DNA of 64,000 nucleotides, taken from G965203045 sp965203045. GTDB lineage: Bacteria > Pseudomonadota > Gammaproteobacteria > PS1 > Pseudothioglobaceae. Position 1 is the first letter of the stretch. The number at the start of each line of letters is the position of its first letter. The notes below the pieces were generated by a model that saw only the letters and a list, made by a program, of their open reading frames with translations, had not been told where the DNA came from and did no database searches. This document shows, piece by piece, positions 32,161 to 40,981 of this stretch. The stretch lies in the NCBI GenBank assembly GCA_965203045.1, contig OZ241850.1, positions 868,001 through 932,000 of the forward strand, given 5' to 3'. The position numbers were made by a program, and so were the translations under genes.

Positions 32161-32913
32161 TTGGATTGTGTGTTTTATTTGGCATTAACTTTGCTAGTAG
32201 TTGGTTTATCGCGCAAAATTAGGCAATATGCAATTACGCCTGCGCCGCTGAAAATTCCCATAGCACCGACACCACTTACCAAAACTGGAGTTGTGCTAAA
32301 AATGATAAGAGAGATAACGGTATTTGAGAGTTTGTTTAAGTCGAATAAATGGACTTGGTTGTTTGGATTTTTATTTCATTTTGGCTTATTGCTAGTGTTA
32401 ATCCATCATATTCGTTTGTTTTGGTGGGGTCAAACTCCAGACTTATTATTATTGGCACAGCCGTTTAAATACGCTGCATTTGCTATGATTATTGGTTTAT
32501 TAGGGCTATTGGGTAGACGTATTTTGGTTGATAGAGTGCGTTATATATCAGCACCGTCTGATTATTTATTATTGATTTTATTACTGGTAATTGGTATTAG
32601 TGGGGCGATAATGACTTTTACTGCTAATAATACTGATGTTATTGCTGTTAAAGAGTTTGCTTCAGGGTTGCTAAACTTGAATTGGTCTAATTTACCTGAT
32701 GAGATAAACTTGTTGGTGCATTTACTGGGGGTGTTTATTTTGATGGCAATTTTTCCTATTTCTAAATTATTGCATGCACCGGGGGTGTTTTTTTCACCAA
32801 CGTTTAATCAAGTAGATGATGCCCGTAAAAAACGTCATATATCAAATTGGGCACTGGCGCAAGAGGCAAGTCATGATATTAAATTAGAACATGTATTGGG
32901 TAAGGATGCATAA
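32161..32913 (+). CDS. dsrM: membrane cytochrome b-type subunit DsrM
   Basis: This polytopic protein of about 250 residues belongs to the NarI-like family, which in the DsrMKJOP complex links quinone to cytoplasmic DsrK. Five hydrophobic segments are seen, and histidines suitable as haem ligands lie in FHFGLLLVLIHHIRLFWW and LLVHLLGVF. The downstream stop overlaps the dsrK start (TAATG). The 5' end is uncertain. The frame opens at 32155, the first candidate start is TTG at 32161, and GTG at 32170 is an alternative. Neither has a clear ribosome-binding site. An ATG at 32141 is in a different frame and stops after 15 codons. Confidence 0.88.
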   Translation: MDCVFYLALTLLVVGLSRKIRQYAITPAPLKIPIAPTPLTKTGVVLKMIREITVFESLFKSNKWTWLFGFLFHFGLLLVLIHHIRLFWWGQTPDLLLLAQPFKYAAFAMIIGLLGLLGRRILVDRVRYISAPSDYLLLILLLVIGISGAIMTFTANNTDVIAVKEFASGLLNLNWSNLPDEINLLVHLLGVFILMAIFPISKLLHAPGVFFSPTFNQVDDARKKRHISNWALAQEASHDIKLEHVLGKDA

Positions 32914-34526
32914 TGGCAACAACCAAAGAGTTTGATATTCCAAAACTTAGTGAATTTTTAGAAGTTCCACCTATTAAAGAGGATGCTATGAAGGCGAAGG
33001 GGCCTTTTAAGGCTGATGCTGAATTTCAAAAACCACTAGGATTTCCCAGTGAAAAAGTTGATAATTGGCAACAGGTTGCAGTTGAAAAATTAGGTGAATT
33101 AACCACTAAATATCGCTCATTACAAGTATTTTTAGATACTTGTGTTAAGTGTGGGGCTTGTACCGATAAATGTCATTATTATTTAGGGTCATCAGATCCT
33201 AAAAATATGCCAGTTGCGCGTCAAGATTTACTAAGAAGCGTTTATCGTCGCCATTATACCTTTGCTGGTAAGTACTTTCCTAAATTAGTTGGCGCTAAAG
33301 ATTTAGATGATGAAATGCTTGATGACTGGTATAACTATTATCATCAATGTTCGCAGTGTCGTCGTTGTTCGGTATTTTGCCCTTATGGTATTGATACTGC
33401 TGAAATATCAATGGCGGCTAGAGAGATTATGGATACTATTGGTGTTGGACAAAAGTATTGTAATCAAATTTTGGGTAAGGCAATTACCATTGGTAATAAT
33501 TTGGGTCTTCCAGAACCGGCATTAAAAGACACGTTAGCAGATTTAGCCGAAGAGGTGGAAGAAGAAACCGGCTTGCCTATTAAATATCCGTTAGATGTTA
33601 AAGATGTGGAGGTTTTGCTTATCACCCCATCTGCTGATTTCTTTGCTGAACCGCATATTGATGGTCTTATTGGTTATGGTAAGGTGTTTTATGCTGATGG
33701 CGTGAGTTGGACTTTTAGTTCTTATGCTACTGAAGCAGCCAATTTTGGGATGTTTATTGGTAGTTATGATGTGATGCGCACTGCTGCATTGCGCATTCGT
33801 AAAGCTGCTCTTGATTTAGGTGTGCGCCGTATTATGGTTGGTGAATGCGGGCATGCGTGGCGGGTTGCTTATAGTTTTTGGAATACTCTTAGCGGGGTTG
33901 GTAGTGGCGCTGGTGATGAATTTGCCCTTAAACTACAGAATCAGTTAGACAACCGTTATCCTCAGCCAATGCATATTATTGAGTATACACACGGTTTAAT
34001 TAAAGCGGGAAAGTTGAAGTTTGATAAGTCGGTTCATAATGATAGAATTGTTACCTTTCACGATAGTTGTAATATAGCGCGGGCAAGCAATATGGGTGGT
34101 ATTGCCGATGGACAGTTTATTTTGCCACGTGAGGTGATAAAAGCGGTGTGTAATAACTTTGTTGATATGGAACGTAGTAGTATTATGGAGTCCACTTTTT
34201 GTTGTGGTGGCGGTGGTGGTTTGTTGGCTGATGATTTAATGGAAGTGCGTATTAAAGGAGCAATGCCGCGTATGCAAGCCTTAAAAGCAGTTGAAAAAAG
34301 CGATGGTGTTAATACTTTGGTTGCGCTTTGCGCGATTTGTAAATCGCAATTTTCCAAAGTGCTACCTGAATATGATTTTGATCCTTATATGATTATTAGC
34401 GCTCATCAATTAGTGAGTGAGGCAATGATTTTAGATAAGCCAGAGACAGCGGAAAGTTCAAAACAAGTTCTTAGTGAAGAGCAACCAGAAGCAGAAGTGA
34501 AATTAAAACAGGTAGACACTAAATAA
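32913..34526 (+). CDS. dsrK: heterodisulfide reductase-like iron-sulfur subunit DsrK
   Basis: This 537-residue cytoplasmic subunit of DsrMKJOP is thought to oxidise or reduce the DsrC cysteines. It has two [4Fe-4S] motifs, CVKCGACTDKCHYYLG near residue 70 and CSQCRRCSVFCPYGI near residue 145. A HdrD-like CCG region has CGHAWRVAY, FHDSCNIARAS and CCGGGGGLLADDL near residue 430, which bind the catalytic noncubane cluster. The charged C-terminal tail of about 35 residues (ESSKQVLSEEQPEAEVKLK) is unremarkable. Confidence 0.95.
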   Translation: MATTKEFDIPKLSEFLEVPPIKEDAMKAKGPFKADAEFQKPLGFPSEKVDNWQQVAVEKLGELTTKYRSLQVFLDTCVKCGACTDKCHYYLGSSDPKNMPVARQDLLRSVYRRHYTFAGKYFPKLVGAKDLDDEMLDDWYNYYHQCSQCRRCSVFCPYGIDTAEISMAAREIMDTIGVGQKYCNQILGKAITIGNNLGLPEPALKDTLADLAEEVEEETGLPIKYPLDVKDVEVLLITPSADFFAEPHIDGLIGYGKVFYADGVSWTFSSYATEAANFGMFIGSYDVMRTAALRIRKAALDLGVRRIMVGECGHAWRVAYSFWNTLSGVGSGAGDEFALKLQNQLDNRYPQPMHIIEYTHGLIKAGKLKFDKSVHNDRIVTFHDSCNIARASNMGGIADGQFILPREVIKAVCNNFVDMERSSIMESTFCCGGGGGLLADDLMEVRIKGAMPRMQALKAVEKSDGVNTLVALCAICKSQFSKVLPEYDFDPYMIISAHQLVSEAMILDKPETAESSKQVLSEEQPEAEVKLKQVDTK

Positions 34527-34547
34527 TAGTTAATAATAGGAGTTATT

Positions 34548-36512
34548 ATGCAAAAGAATGAATACCGAGAGAATTGGAAAGACGATAACCATACTTTTAG
34601 GTTATTTAAAGATTATGGCGATGATGTAAAACAAGTGTCGTGGGAGGAGAAGATTTTTGAAGCGGATACCTCTTTTAAGTGTCCTACTTATGTTGCCCAA
34701 ACCCCACCTTGTCAAGGCGCTTGTCCTAGTGGACATAATATTCGCGGTTGGTTAGATATTGTACGTGGTATTGAAAAACCTAGTGGCAATACTTCGTGGC
34801 AGGAATATGCTTTTCTACGTTCTACTATGGCTAATCCATTTCCGTCAATAATGGGTAGAGTTTGTCCGGCGCCTTGTGAAGATGGCTGTAATCGTAATGA
34901 AGTAGAAGATACGGTTGGTATTAATGCTGTTGAGCAATTTATTGGTGATACCGCTCGGGAACAAGGTTATAAGTTTGATATTAATGCTAAGCCCACTGGC
35001 AAAAAAATAGCTATTATAGGTGGTGGTTGCGGAGGTTTGACTGCTGCTTTGCAATTACGTCGCAAAGGTCATGCAGTAACAGTTTTTGAAAAACACGCTA
35101 AACTTGGTGGTATGATGCAGTATGGCATTCCCGATTATCGGGTGCCTAGAGATGTGCTTGACTTTGAGATTGACCGTATTTTAGAAACCGACGTTAAAGT
35201 TAAATTAAATACTAAAGTTGGCAAAGATATAAGCATTGAAAAATTGGAAAAAGATTATGATGCAGTTTTGTTTGCTATGGGCGCTTGGTCAGGGCGCTCG
35301 TTGCCAGTTCCCGGTGGCGATGCTTCTAATTGTATCTCTGGCGTTAGTTTTTTAGAGGCTTACGCTAAGGGCAGACTCAAACACATCACCGGTAAAGTTA
35401 TTTGTATTGGCGGGGGTGATACTTCTATTGATGTGGTATCAGTGGCGCGACGTTTGGGCAATATTGAAAATGTAGCTGAAAAAGACAGACCTGAACGCGT
35501 TGTTTTTAGTGATACTGCTCGTGATGTAGTTGATACTTCTAAACGTCTAGGCGCTGAGGTATTATTGATGACACGTTCTACTATACCCAATATGCCAGCA
35601 GCTCAGGCAGAAATTGATGATGCTACGCGTGAGGGTGTGGAGATTGTTGGGCAGTTATCCCCAGTAGAAGTGGTTATTGATAAAAAAACCAAACGCGCTA
35701 AAGCATTAAAAGTGCAACGTTTAGAAGAAGATGGCAAAACGCCAATCAAGGGTTCTGAGTTTGAGATTGAGTGTGAGCTTATTGTTCCTGCTATTGGCCA
35801 AGGTTTGGAAACTGAGGGTATTGATAAGTCATTTTTTAATGATAAAGGATTTGTTGATGCTGATAAGAACTATCAAATTCCACATAAACCAGGCTTTTTT
35901 GTTTGTGGCGATGCGGTGCGTCCGCACCTATTAACTACTGCTATAGGTCAGGCAACTATTGCTGCTGAGAGTATTGATGATTTTGTTAATGATAAAGAGC
36001 AACATAGTAGGCCTAAAGTAGATGTGCATCATTTTAATTTGCTAGATAAACTAAAAGAATGGGATATGTCTCCTGAAGAGTTTAAAACTAGTGATGCAGG
36101 TGATTTGCGCGGCACTGATGACGCTAAATATGCGGTGCATAATTATGAAGACCGCTCATCTGCTTCTATTATCTCTCATGATGAATTATTTTTGGGGCAT
36201 TTTGATTATGAGGCTAGAAATGAGCGCAAGCATAAATTAGTGAATGCGGATAATGTTTTGGGCAATTTTGAGGAACGTATAATTGGTTATACCGAAGAAG
36301 AGGCTAAAGCTGAAGCGGGACGTTGTATGAGTTGTGGTTTGTGTTTTGAATGTGATAATTGCGTGATGTATTGTCCACAAGACGCAGTGTTTAAGGTGAA
36401 GAAGGAGACATCAACCTTAGGGCGTTATGTGGATACTGATTATACTAAATGTATTGGTTGTCATATTTGCGCTGATGTTTGCCCTACGGGCTATATTCAA
36501 ATGGGGTTATAG
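34548..36512 (+). CDS. dsrL: DsrL, NAD(P)-linked flavoprotein of sulfur oxidation
   Basis: This 654-residue iron-sulfur flavoprotein transfers electrons between DsrAB and NAD(P). The N-terminal cysteine region is PPCQGACPSGHNIRGWL and GRVCPAPCEDGCNRNEVE. The FAD motif is IAIIGGGCGGLTAALQLR and the NAD(P) motif is VICIGGGDTSIDVVSVARRL. A linker leads to a C-terminal ferredoxin domain with CMSCGLCFECDNCVMYCP and CIGCHICADVCPTGYI. Its GltD-like half resembles the gltD gene just upstream of the operon. DsrL is characteristic of the dsr pathway and is required for sulfur oxidation in Allochromatium. Confidence 0.95.
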   Translation: MQKNEYRENWKDDNHTFRLFKDYGDDVKQVSWEEKIFEADTSFKCPTYVAQTPPCQGACPSGHNIRGWLDIVRGIEKPSGNTSWQEYAFLRSTMANPFPSIMGRVCPAPCEDGCNRNEVEDTVGINAVEQFIGDTAREQGYKFDINAKPTGKKIAIIGGGCGGLTAALQLRRKGHAVTVFEKHAKLGGMMQYGIPDYRVPRDVLDFEIDRILETDVKVKLNTKVGKDISIEKLEKDYDAVLFAMGAWSGRSLPVPGGDASNCISGVSFLEAYAKGRLKHITGKVICIGGGDTSIDVVSVARRLGNIENVAEKDRPERVVFSDTARDVVDTSKRLGAEVLLMTRSTIPNMPAAQAEIDDATREGVEIVGQLSPVEVVIDKKTKRAKALKVQRLEEDGKTPIKGSEFEIECELIVPAIGQGLETEGIDKSFFNDKGFVDADKNYQIPHKPGFFVCGDAVRPHLLTTAIGQATIAAESIDDFVNDKEQHSRPKVDVHHFNLLDKLKEWDMSPEEFKTSDAGDLRGTDDAKYAVHNYEDRSSASIISHDELFLGHFDYEARNERKHKLVNADNVLGNFEERIIGYTEEEAKAEAGRCMSCGLCFECDNCVMYCPQDAVFKVKKETSTLGRYVDTDYTKCIGCHICADVCPTGYIQMGL

Positions 36513-36523
36513 TTATAAAATAG

Positions 36524-36934
36524 ATGAAAAATTTATTATTGTTATTGTTATTAGCATTTAGTAGTGTTAGTGCAATATACCCCAGCAGTAATGTATTACC
36601 CAATACACAAGCGCATAATAGCGGTGTTAAGGGCATTTGTAATGGCGACCCAGTTGCTTATATTATTCGTCAACATCCAGAATTGCTAATACATAAGCGT
36701 GACGAGGTTTTGCGGCATGGAATGAAAAAATCCACCCAATATTCTTTGCAGGGTTGTATTAATTGCCATGCTCAGCGAAATACCAATGATGTTGGCTATC
36801 ATGCTATTAATACAAGTGGGCAGTTTTGCGCTATTTGTCATGAGCAAGTAGCGGTTAGCGTGGATTGCTTTGAGTGTCATCGTACCACACCTTATAGTGG
36901 TAAACGATATTATACGAGGGTAGTGAATGAGTGA
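36524..36934 (+). CDS. dsrJ: periplasmic trihaem cytochrome DsrJ
   Basis: This 136-residue cytochrome has an N-terminal signal sequence (KNLLLLLLLAFSSVSA) and three CxxCH haem-binding motifs: CINCH, CAICH and CFECH. A further cysteine in KGICNGDP is placed where characterised DsrJ has an unusual Cys haem ligand. It is part of the DsrMKJOP membrane complex on the periplasmic side. The 3' end overlaps dsrO by 8 bases. Confidence 0.94.
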   Translation: MKNLLLLLLLAFSSVSAIYPSSNVLPNTQAHNSGVKGICNGDPVAYIIRQHPELLIHKRDEVLRHGMKKSTQYSLQGCINCHAQRNTNDVGYHAINTSGQFCAICHEQVAVSVDCFECHRTTPYSGKRYYTRVVNE

Positions 36935-37658
36935 AATAACTCGCCGTGATTTTTTAAAAAATAGTTCTAAAACATTGAGTGTTGTTACCGTTGCTAGTGG
37001 TGTTAGTTTGACTGTTTTTGCTAATGAAAAACAACAAGATGTGGGCGTTACTAATGAAAAACGTTGGGGTATGTTGATTGATAGCAATAAGCTTACCGAT
37101 GCCGATATGGAAGATATGGTAGCGGCTTGCAAAAACGAACATGGCTGGGGCAATGAAGTCCATTCTAATAGCTTACAACAACAACAGTGGATTCGAGCGG
37201 CTAAAGTTAAAGATAGGCATACACAAAAAATTAGTAATTTAGTGCTAATGTGCCAACATTGTGAGTACCCGCCTTGTGTGGATGTTTGTCCGACAAATGC
37301 TTCTATGAAAAGAGCAGATGGCATTGTTTTGGTTGATGCTCATCGCTGCATTGGTTGCAGGTATTGTATGTTAGCTTGCCCTTATGATGCTAGATCTTTT
37401 GCTCATGAAACAATTACCGACCAATTACCGCATAGTCCTAGGGGCAAAGGTGTGGTTGAGTCTTGTAATTTATGCGTGCATAGAGTTGATAATAGTGAGC
37501 AGCCTGCTTGCGTTGAGGCGTGTAAAAGTGGAGCGGTAATTTTTGGAGACCTATACGATAGTAGCAGTGAGATAAATAAACGTCTAAAAGCCTATCCCAG
37601 CCAACAAATTAGAGCCGATTTAAATTTAAATACTGGGGTGCGTTATTCCAATATTTAA
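36927..37658 (+). CDS. dsrO: periplasmic iron-sulfur protein DsrO
   Basis: This 243-residue polyferredoxin has a twin-arginine signal (ITRRDFLKNSS) and cysteine clusters for up to four [4Fe-4S] centres: CQHCEYPPCVDVCPTNAS, CIGCRYCMLACPYDA, CNLCVHR and CVEACKSGAV. It belongs to the NrfC/DmsB-like family and couples DsrJ to the membrane subunit DsrP. It overlaps dsrJ at its start and is followed 33 bases later by dsrP. Confidence 0.95.
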   Translation: MSEITRRDFLKNSSKTLSVVTVASGVSLTVFANEKQQDVGVTNEKRWGMLIDSNKLTDADMEDMVAACKNEHGWGNEVHSNSLQQQQWIRAAKVKDRHTQKISNLVLMCQHCEYPPCVDVCPTNASMKRADGIVLVDAHRCIGCRYCMLACPYDARSFAHETITDQLPHSPRGKGVVESCNLCVHRVDNSEQPACVEACKSGAVIFGDLYDSSSEINKRLKAYPSQQIRADLNLNTGVRYSNI

Positions 37659-37691
37659 TTTAGGCAATGTTGTATGAAGATACACTGAAAA

Positions 37692-38888
37692 ATGAAATAT
37701 ATTAGATTTACACAACTAGCGGGAAATAGCATTGGATTTTATTTCTTGTTGTCATTATTGGCGTTAATGGTAGTTTTGGGTGGCTTTGCTGCGTTTTATA
37801 TGGAACATGAGGGTCATTGGGTTAGCGGAATGAGCAATCGTGTAGTATGGGGAATGCCCCATGTGGTTGCTATTTTTTTGATTGTGGCAGCCTCAGGCGC
37901 GCTTAATGTTGCTTCTATAGTTTCAGTATTTGGCAAACAGTTTTATAAACCAATGTCGCGTTTATCGGGATTATTGTCAATTTTGTTGTTGATTGGCGGG
38001 TTGCTGATTTTGGTTCTTGATTTGGGCCGCCCTGACCGCCTAATTGTGGCAATGACTGAGTATAACTTTAAGTCCATTTTTGCTTGGAATATTATCTTAT
38101 ATACCGGTTTTATGGCGATAGTGGCAGTGTATTTGTGGTTTATGTTTGAAAATAAAATGAATCAATACACCAGTAAAGCTGGTTTGTTTGCTTTTGCTTG
38201 GCGTATTATATTAACTACTGGAACTGGCTCAATTTTTGGTTTTATAGTAGCGCGGCAGGCTTATGATGGGGTAATTTTTGCACCGATGTTTGTGGTGATG
38301 TCATTTGCTTTTGGGCTGGCAATATTTATTTTGGTTTTATTAGCGAGCTTTACTTGGACTAATAGAGAATTAGGGACAGAAGTAGTGGCTAAATTGTCCC
38401 GTCTATTAGGGGTGTTTGTTGTTTCTGTGCTTTATTTTGTTGCGATTTATCATCTAGGCTATGCTTACTTGGCAGAAAATCAATCCTTGTCGCAATTTGT
38501 GCTACTTACCACTAGTACTCATGGTAAATTATTTTGGGTTGGGCAAATTTTAATAGGTTCTTTACTACCATTATTGCTGATTTTTTCCAAAAAAATAAAT
38601 ACCACAAAGCAGATGCTAGGTTTAGCCTCATTACTGGTAATTATAGGTGGATTGATACAATTATTTATTATTATTATTGGGGGACAAGAATTTCCCCTAC
38701 AAATATTCCCAGATAAAGATATTATTTTAGGTAGTCAACTTACTGAAGCTTTTTATAGACCATCATTACCAGAAATTTTACTTGGTTTGGGGGCAACTGC
38801 GTTAGTGCTAATAATGCTGATGCTATCTTTACGTATCTTGCCATTTTTACCAGATAAATTACCCAATGAGCTAGTAAAATCCTCATAA
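37692..38888 (+). CDS. dsrP: NrfD-type membrane subunit DsrP
   Basis: This 398-residue integral membrane protein has about ten hydrophobic segments and belongs to the NrfD/PsrC quinone-interacting family. Typical elements are WGMPHVVAIFLIVAASGAL near residue 55, LVLDLGRPDRL near residue 112, and FKSIFAWNIILYTGF. It lacks haem motifs. With DsrO it forms the second quinone-linked module of the DsrMKJOP complex. Confidence 0.94.
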   Translation: MKYIRFTQLAGNSIGFYFLLSLLALMVVLGGFAAFYMEHEGHWVSGMSNRVVWGMPHVVAIFLIVAASGALNVASIVSVFGKQFYKPMSRLSGLLSILLLIGGLLILVLDLGRPDRLIVAMTEYNFKSIFAWNIILYTGFMAIVAVYLWFMFENKMNQYTSKAGLFAFAWRIILTTGTGSIFGFIVARQAYDGVIFAPMFVVMSFAFGLAIFILVLLASFTWTNRELGTEVVAKLSRLLGVFVVSVLYFVAIYHLGYAYLAENQSLSQFVLLTTSTHGKLFWVGQILIGSLLPLLLIFSKKINTTKQMLGLASLLVIIGGLIQLFIIIIGGQEFPLQIFPDKDIILGSQLTEAFYRPSLPEILLGLGATALVLIMLMLSLRILPFLPDKLPNELVKSS

Positions 38889-38933
38889 AATACCTTTGCT
38901 TAGCTAGTGTGATAATTGAGAATTTTACCCCCA

Positions 38934-40301
38934 ATGCCTAGTCAATTTTACTTATCCGCCGCTCATAAATCATCAGGTAAAACTATGCTTGGTGTGGGTT
39001 TGTCGGCGGTATTTAGTCAAAATTATTTAGTGCAAACCTTTAAAAAAGGCTTAGATTATATTGACCCTATTTGGCTTAGTCTTGCTAGTGGCAATCCTTG
39101 TTATAACCTTGATTTCTACACTAGTAGCAATGCTGAGATTAAACAAATATTCCACACCCACAGTCAACATAGAGATATTAGTATTGTTGAAGGTAATAAG
39201 GGCTTGTATGATGGTATGACTACTGCTGGCGGTGATAGTAATGCCGATATGGCAAAATTGCTGGGGTTGCCAATTATTTTAGTGCTAGATTGCAGCGGAA
39301 TTACACGCGGTATTGCTCCTCTATTACTAGGTTATCAAAGGTTTGAAGATGTTAATATAGTTGGTGTTATTCTTAATAAGATAGCTGGTAATCGCCATCA
39401 GCAAAAACTCATAAAAGCGGTGCAAAATTATACTGATTTAACTATTTTTGGCGTTATTGGTCGTGATGAAAAGTTATTTGTTAAAGAACGTTATTTAGGC
39501 TTAATTCCTGCTAATGAAGATAGTAAATGTAGCAGTCATCTACAACAATTAAAACAGCTTATTAATAATGAGGTTGATACAGAAAATATTTTAAAAAAAA
39601 CATTTAATAAACAAAAAACACTAACAAAAAATCTTTATGGTCAAGAGTGGTTAAAAAGTCCAAAAACTAACAAAGTATTAGCAGTTGCCAAAGATAAGGC
39701 TTTTGGATTTTACTATGCTGATGATTTGGCTAAATTTGAGCGCTTAGGAGTAAAAATTGTTTATTTTAATACATTTGTTGATGATAAATTGCCTAGCGCG
39801 GACGCTTTATTTATCGGTGGTGGTTTTCCAGAAATTTATGTAGCTGAAATAGCTAATAATACAGCTTTATTAGCTGATATTAAACAAAAAATTAACCAAG
39901 GTTTGCCAACTTATGCCGAATGTGGTGGTTTGATGTATTTAACTCAGGGTATTTATAGTAAAGGTGATTTTTTTCACACTGTTGGTGCTATTAATGCCAA
40001 AACTAAAGTGCATAAAAAACCTGTAGGTAGAGGTTATGCGCAATTAAGTCCCAATAAGAACCATCCTTGGCAGTTAAAGTCAAAGATTATTTATGCCCAT
40101 GAGTTTCATTACTCTGAGCTAAGTGATGTAGCAGATAATCTGCAGTATGCTTATAGTGTTAATCGTGGTGTGGGTATTAAAGATGGCAAAGATGGTATAA
40201 TACTGAACAATTTGCTTGCTTGTTATACTCATTCGTATAGCACAGATGCTAATAATTGGGTAGCTCAATTTGTCAATTTTTTCACAGATATTGATTTCTA
40301 A
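38934..40301 (+). CDS. dsrN: sirohaem amidase DsrN (CobB/CbiA-like)
   Basis: This enzyme of about 455 residues amidates sirohaem to the sirohaem amide used by DsrAB. The N-terminal domain has a P-loop-like AAHKSSGKTMLGVGL and DISIVEGNKGLYDGM. The C-terminal type I glutamine amidotransferase domain has GGGFPEIY and the nucleophile Cys in YAECGGLMYL, with the His of the triad in TYCHSYS-like AC-YTHSYST near the C-terminus. The start is the ATG at 38934. An upstream TTG at 38916 would add six residues and is less likely. Confidence 0.92.
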   Translation: MPSQFYLSAAHKSSGKTMLGVGLSAVFSQNYLVQTFKKGLDYIDPIWLSLASGNPCYNLDFYTSSNAEIKQIFHTHSQHRDISIVEGNKGLYDGMTTAGGDSNADMAKLLGLPIILVLDCSGITRGIAPLLLGYQRFEDVNIVGVILNKIAGNRHQQKLIKAVQNYTDLTIFGVIGRDEKLFVKERYLGLIPANEDSKCSSHLQQLKQLINNEVDTENILKKTFNKQKTLTKNLYGQEWLKSPKTNKVLAVAKDKAFGFYYADDLAKFERLGVKIVYFNTFVDDKLPSADALFIGGGFPEIYVAEIANNTALLADIKQKINQGLPTYAECGGLMYLTQGIYSKGDFFHTVGAINAKTKVHKKPVGRGYAQLSPNKNHPWQLKSKIIYAHEFHYSELSDVADNLQYAYSVNRGVGIKDGKDGIILNNLLACYTHSYSTDANNWVAQFVNFFTDIDF

Positions 40302-40303
40302 TT

Positions 40304-40618
40304 ATGATTACTATCACTAAGCGCGCCGCTGAAGAGGTGAGTCTATCTCTGCATAATCCTGATGCACAGGGAATGTTATTACGTATTGCTGTTAGCAAAA
40401 AAGATGGTGAGTTTGTTTATGCAATGGGCCTAGACCAAAGAGGTGAAAATGATGTGCATTTAGAATCAAATGGCATTGAATATATAGTCGCTTATGAGCA
40501 AAAAAAACTACTGGAAGGGACAACATTAGATTTTGATAAAATAGACAATGAACAAGGTTATTGCTTTATTTTTATGAATCCTAATGACCCCAATTATAAG
40601 CCGCCAAAAATTGACTAA
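40304..40618 (+). CDS. dsrR: DsrR, A-type (IscA-like) protein without cluster cysteines
   Basis: This 104-residue protein has the IscA fold, seen in TITKRAAEEVSLSLHNPDAQ, GMLLRIAVSKKDGEF and the C-terminal YCFIFMNPNDPN. True A-type carriers have a CGC motif near the C-terminus and one internal cysteine. Here only one cysteine remains (GYCF), as is known for DsrR, which does not bind a cluster and is thought to act on expression or maturation of the dsr system. It closes the operon 2 bases after dsrN. No dsrS follows. Confidence 0.88.
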   Translation: MITITKRAAEEVSLSLHNPDAQGMLLRIAVSKKDGEFVYAMGLDQRGENDVHLESNGIEYIVAYEQKKLLEGTTLDFDKIDNEQGYCFIFMNPNDPNYKPPKID

Positions 40619-40662
40619 AATCCTGCGCTAGTGAAATAGATTGATATGCCACTGAGTTGGTT

Positions 40663-40682
40663 AATAATCGTTATTGATTATT
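40663..40682. terminator. A-T hairpin between the convergent dsrR and bufferin-like genes
   Basis: AATAATC (40663-40669), loop GTTATT, GATTATT (40676-40682) is weak because only one G-C pair is present. It lies 45 bases after the dsrR stop and overlaps the stop codon of the minus-strand gene. A role as transcription stop is possible but not convincing. Confidence 0.3.
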
Positions 40683-40911
40683 GGTCTGGTTCTAAGCTAC
40701 CTCCTACCAGCTTTAAACAAACGCCATTTGGCACATAAATATAAGCATCTTTTAAACCATCTTCTAAAGAATGTCCAGCACAAGCATTAGTGCTAGTTGA
40801 GCATTCGTTCTCACCAGCTAATACCACGCCATAGCAAGCTTCATCAGCAAGCGCCTGACCAATGGGGGCTGCTACCAATAAACTTGCGCTTAATAATAAC
40901 TCTTTTCGCAT
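40678..40911 (-). CDS. bufferin-like (DUF2282, BufA1) precursor peptide, orphan
   Basis: This 77-residue small peptide has a signal sequence (ELLLSASLLVAAPIGQALA) and the DUF2282 pattern: EACYGVVLAGENECSTSTNA, CAGHS, IYVPNGVCLKLVGGSLEPDQ. The four cysteines are at residues 26, 37, 44 and 65. In studied bufferins, a MNIO enzyme (BufB) and its partner (BufC) convert the core cysteines to copper-binding heterocycles. Here neither a DUF692 nor a DUF2063 gene flanks the peptide, and the operon position (convergent with dsrR, 70 bases from amiC) is not the usual buf cluster. The family segment normally rich in W (EWIYVPKG) is AYIYVPNG here. Confidence 0.8.
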   Translation of the reverse strand: MRKELLLSASLLVAAPIGQALADEACYGVVLAGENECSTSTNACAGHSLEDGLKDAYIYVPNGVCLKLVGGSLEPDQ

Positions 40912-40981
40912 AATACTCTCCTTAATGATTATATGTTATGTAGTCTATTTTAATGGTTATTGAAAATTAAGATAGACTTTT

